A DNA stretch of 64,000 nt. Source: Buddleja alternifolia. Lineage: Eukaryota; Streptophyta; Magnoliopsida; Lamiales; Scrophulariaceae. The notes beneath the pieces are model-generated. The model ran no database searches. It was not told the origin of the DNA and worked only from the letters and a program-made list of their open reading frames with translations. Position numbers and translations under genes: made by a program. The stretch covers positions 30,348,199 through 30,412,198 of the forward strand of contig CM033405.1 in NCBI GenBank assembly GCA_019426215.1, in the 5' to 3' direction. Shown here piece after piece: positions 62,833-64,000 of the stretch; position 1 is the stretch's first letter; every line of letters starts with the position of its first letter.

Positions 62833-64000
62833 CTACTTCCTTCCAACATAAGCTGCTAACTTAGATAAGTCTGGAATCCAAAAGGATAACTCAGAAGAAC
62901 CTGTCACAAATATTAAGCTCCCAGGAGCCCTTTTTATTACGGGAGGTTCAGCTTCAATACTCATCCAACTTGAAACCCTCCAACATAAGCTCCTAACTTA
63001 GATAGGTCTGGAATCCAAAAGGATAACTCAGAAGAACCCATCACAAACATTAAGCTTCCGGGAGCCCTTTTTATTCCAACATAAGCTACTAACTTAGATA
63101 AGTCTGGAATCCAAAAGGATAACTCAGAAGAACCCGTCACAAGCATTAAGCTACCGGGAGACTTTTTTATTCCAACATAAGCTGCTAACTTAGATAAGTC
63201 AGGAATCCAAAAGGATAACTTAGAAGAACCTGTCACAAACATTAAGCTTCCGGGAACCCTTTTTATTATAGGAGGTTCAACTTCAGTACTCATCCAACTG
63301 GCAACCTGACAAACATATAGAACAAATAAGAATATGTAAGGAACTTTTTTTTTGTTCACGACTGAGAAGACACTTAATTTCAAATATACAACTTAACAAA
63401 TTCAAAGAATTTAAACAAATAGAAGAGATCGAGCCTACAGAAAGAAACACTAACAAGAAAGCCTCCACTAGTGAATTTAAATGTTATAGTCATGTTCCAG
63501 ATATCTGCAATGTTCTATTTTCTAGCAATAACCAAAGCTATGAAGTTCCAGGAAAAACATATACAGTAATAAGTGCATGCTAGAAGTCTTTTGAAAGAAC
63601 TCCCAAAAAATGGTTGTCAGGTGAACAATTGCATACTACAGTTTAAGATCATCATAGACCAAAGGTGATAATACTGTGTAGTGCTTAATATGCAATCTTA
63701 TTTGCAATAAGGATTACACGTTCTTAAAGCTCAAAGAAAAGAGTTTCATGTTCTCCTAAACTATTTGGCAATTTATGGATCTTTTACATGTTAAAAAATA
63801 CTTCTTTCACTAAGGAGTACACTAGAAAAGGTATAAGAATGTCATGTAAAAACTCCTTCATAACCTGCAAGTAAATATTCCAAACGAAGCAAGCAGTTTA
63901 TCTCCAAAAGAAGCAAGCAGTTTATCTTACTTCTTTGCCACTCCGGACATTCCAAGAATAATCACTACCGTCCCCAGAAGATGCCAAGTAGCATAAACTA
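62833..64000 (-). CDS. WD40-repeat protein, C-terminal exons, WDR82/Swd2-like (partial)
   Basis: Two exons are visible. The upstream one, 64000-63931, is cut by the window edge and reads LASSGDGSDYSWNVRSGKE, a WD40 blade. After a GT..AG intron (63306-63930) the last exon starts at 63305 with VASWMSTEVEPPIIKRVPGS then LMFVTGSSKLSFWIPDLSKL. The end resembles the final blade of WDR82/Swd2-type proteins (subunits of the H3K4-methylating COMPASS complex), but that assignment is tentative. The exon is internally multiplied: three copies of a 32-residue unit stay in frame. The next copy begins again with VSSWMSIEAEPPVIKRAPGS but in a shifted frame, ending YVGRK-stop at 62833. As it stands the frame from 63305 stops at 62961. 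Whether the product is functional depends on splicing. Confidence 0.62.
62834..63305 (-). repeat. Tandem multiplication of the WD40 terminal exon
   Basis: The landmark GGAATCCAAAAGGATAACT (plus strand) starts at 62873, 63010, 63106 and 63202, giving spacings of 137, 96 and 96 bp. The 96-bp units encode 32 residues each. The 137-bp spacing adds a copy of the exon's first 41 bp. Two of the four copies therefore contain the complete exon start. Confidence 0.92.

Noticed and set aside
62961..63383. 140-codon minus-strand ORF as an independent repeat protein gene
   Set aside because: It starts within the intron of the WD40 gene; the recognisable part begins at a splice acceptor (63305) and continues the upstream WD40 exon in phase.

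Overview
This is a nuclear segment from a flowering plant, almost certainly a eudicot. It is AT-rich, has short GT..AG introns, and is packed with plant transposable elements. Four host loci are visible, all on the minus strand. They are a complete type-2 1-deoxy-D-xylulose-5-phosphate synthase (DXS) gene with 10 exons (27294-34871), a complete ARL1-type small GTPase gene with 8 exons (52353-57142), a C-terminal fragment of xylose isomerase (58080-58660), and the last exons of a WD40-repeat gene that runs off the right edge (62833-64000). No translation is interrupted in the DXS and ARL1 models. The xylose isomerase piece is truncated and frameshifted. The WD40 terminal exon has been tandemly amplified. 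Species cannot be fixed from the sequence.

Layout. 1-2480: remnant of a Ty3/gypsy element in which a retropepsin fragment abuts an antisense plant-mobile-domain (PMD) ORF that has its own TATA box. 3128-3390: a tRNA-type SINE with an 11-bp target duplication. 4249-17258: a 13-kb Ty3/gypsy element of the Tat type (dual RNase H, tRNA-Asp-type primer site, 456-bp LTRs, target duplication AATAT). It contains a nested 1.7-kb solo LTR, a tandem-repeat block behind pol, and a spliced antisense accessory gene with its own TATA box. 17464-20810: LINE remains on the minus strand. 22187-23805: an endogenous caulimovirid (pararetrovirus) fragment, with one Tourist-like MITE just after its primer site and an inverted copy of the same MITE just beyond its end. 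25675-26290: a TRIM-like mini retroelement, followed directly by a palindromic TIR element.

27294-34871: DXS. 37007-38802: two Mutator-like foldback elements back to back. 40491-41305: a further foldback and a CACTA terminus. 44143-49769: a Ty1/copia element with nearly identical LTRs but a ruined coding region. 52353-57142: ARL1. 57548-57803: a Mutator-like MITE with a 9-bp target duplication. 59690-60900: gypsy LTR remnants arranged as a large inverted repeat. 62833-64000: the WD40 gene end.

The host genes are not a functional cluster. DXS supplies the plastid isoprenoid (MEP) pathway, ARL1 acts in Golgi traffic, xylose isomerase is a sugar-interconverting enzyme, and the WD40 protein resembles the WDR82/Swd2 family. 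The most unusual content is in the transposons. Two neighbouring gypsy elements carry different antisense accessory genes, each with a TATA box, and one of these genes is cleanly intron-containing. Exon, intron and reader positions were worked out by hand from splice consensus and reading phase.
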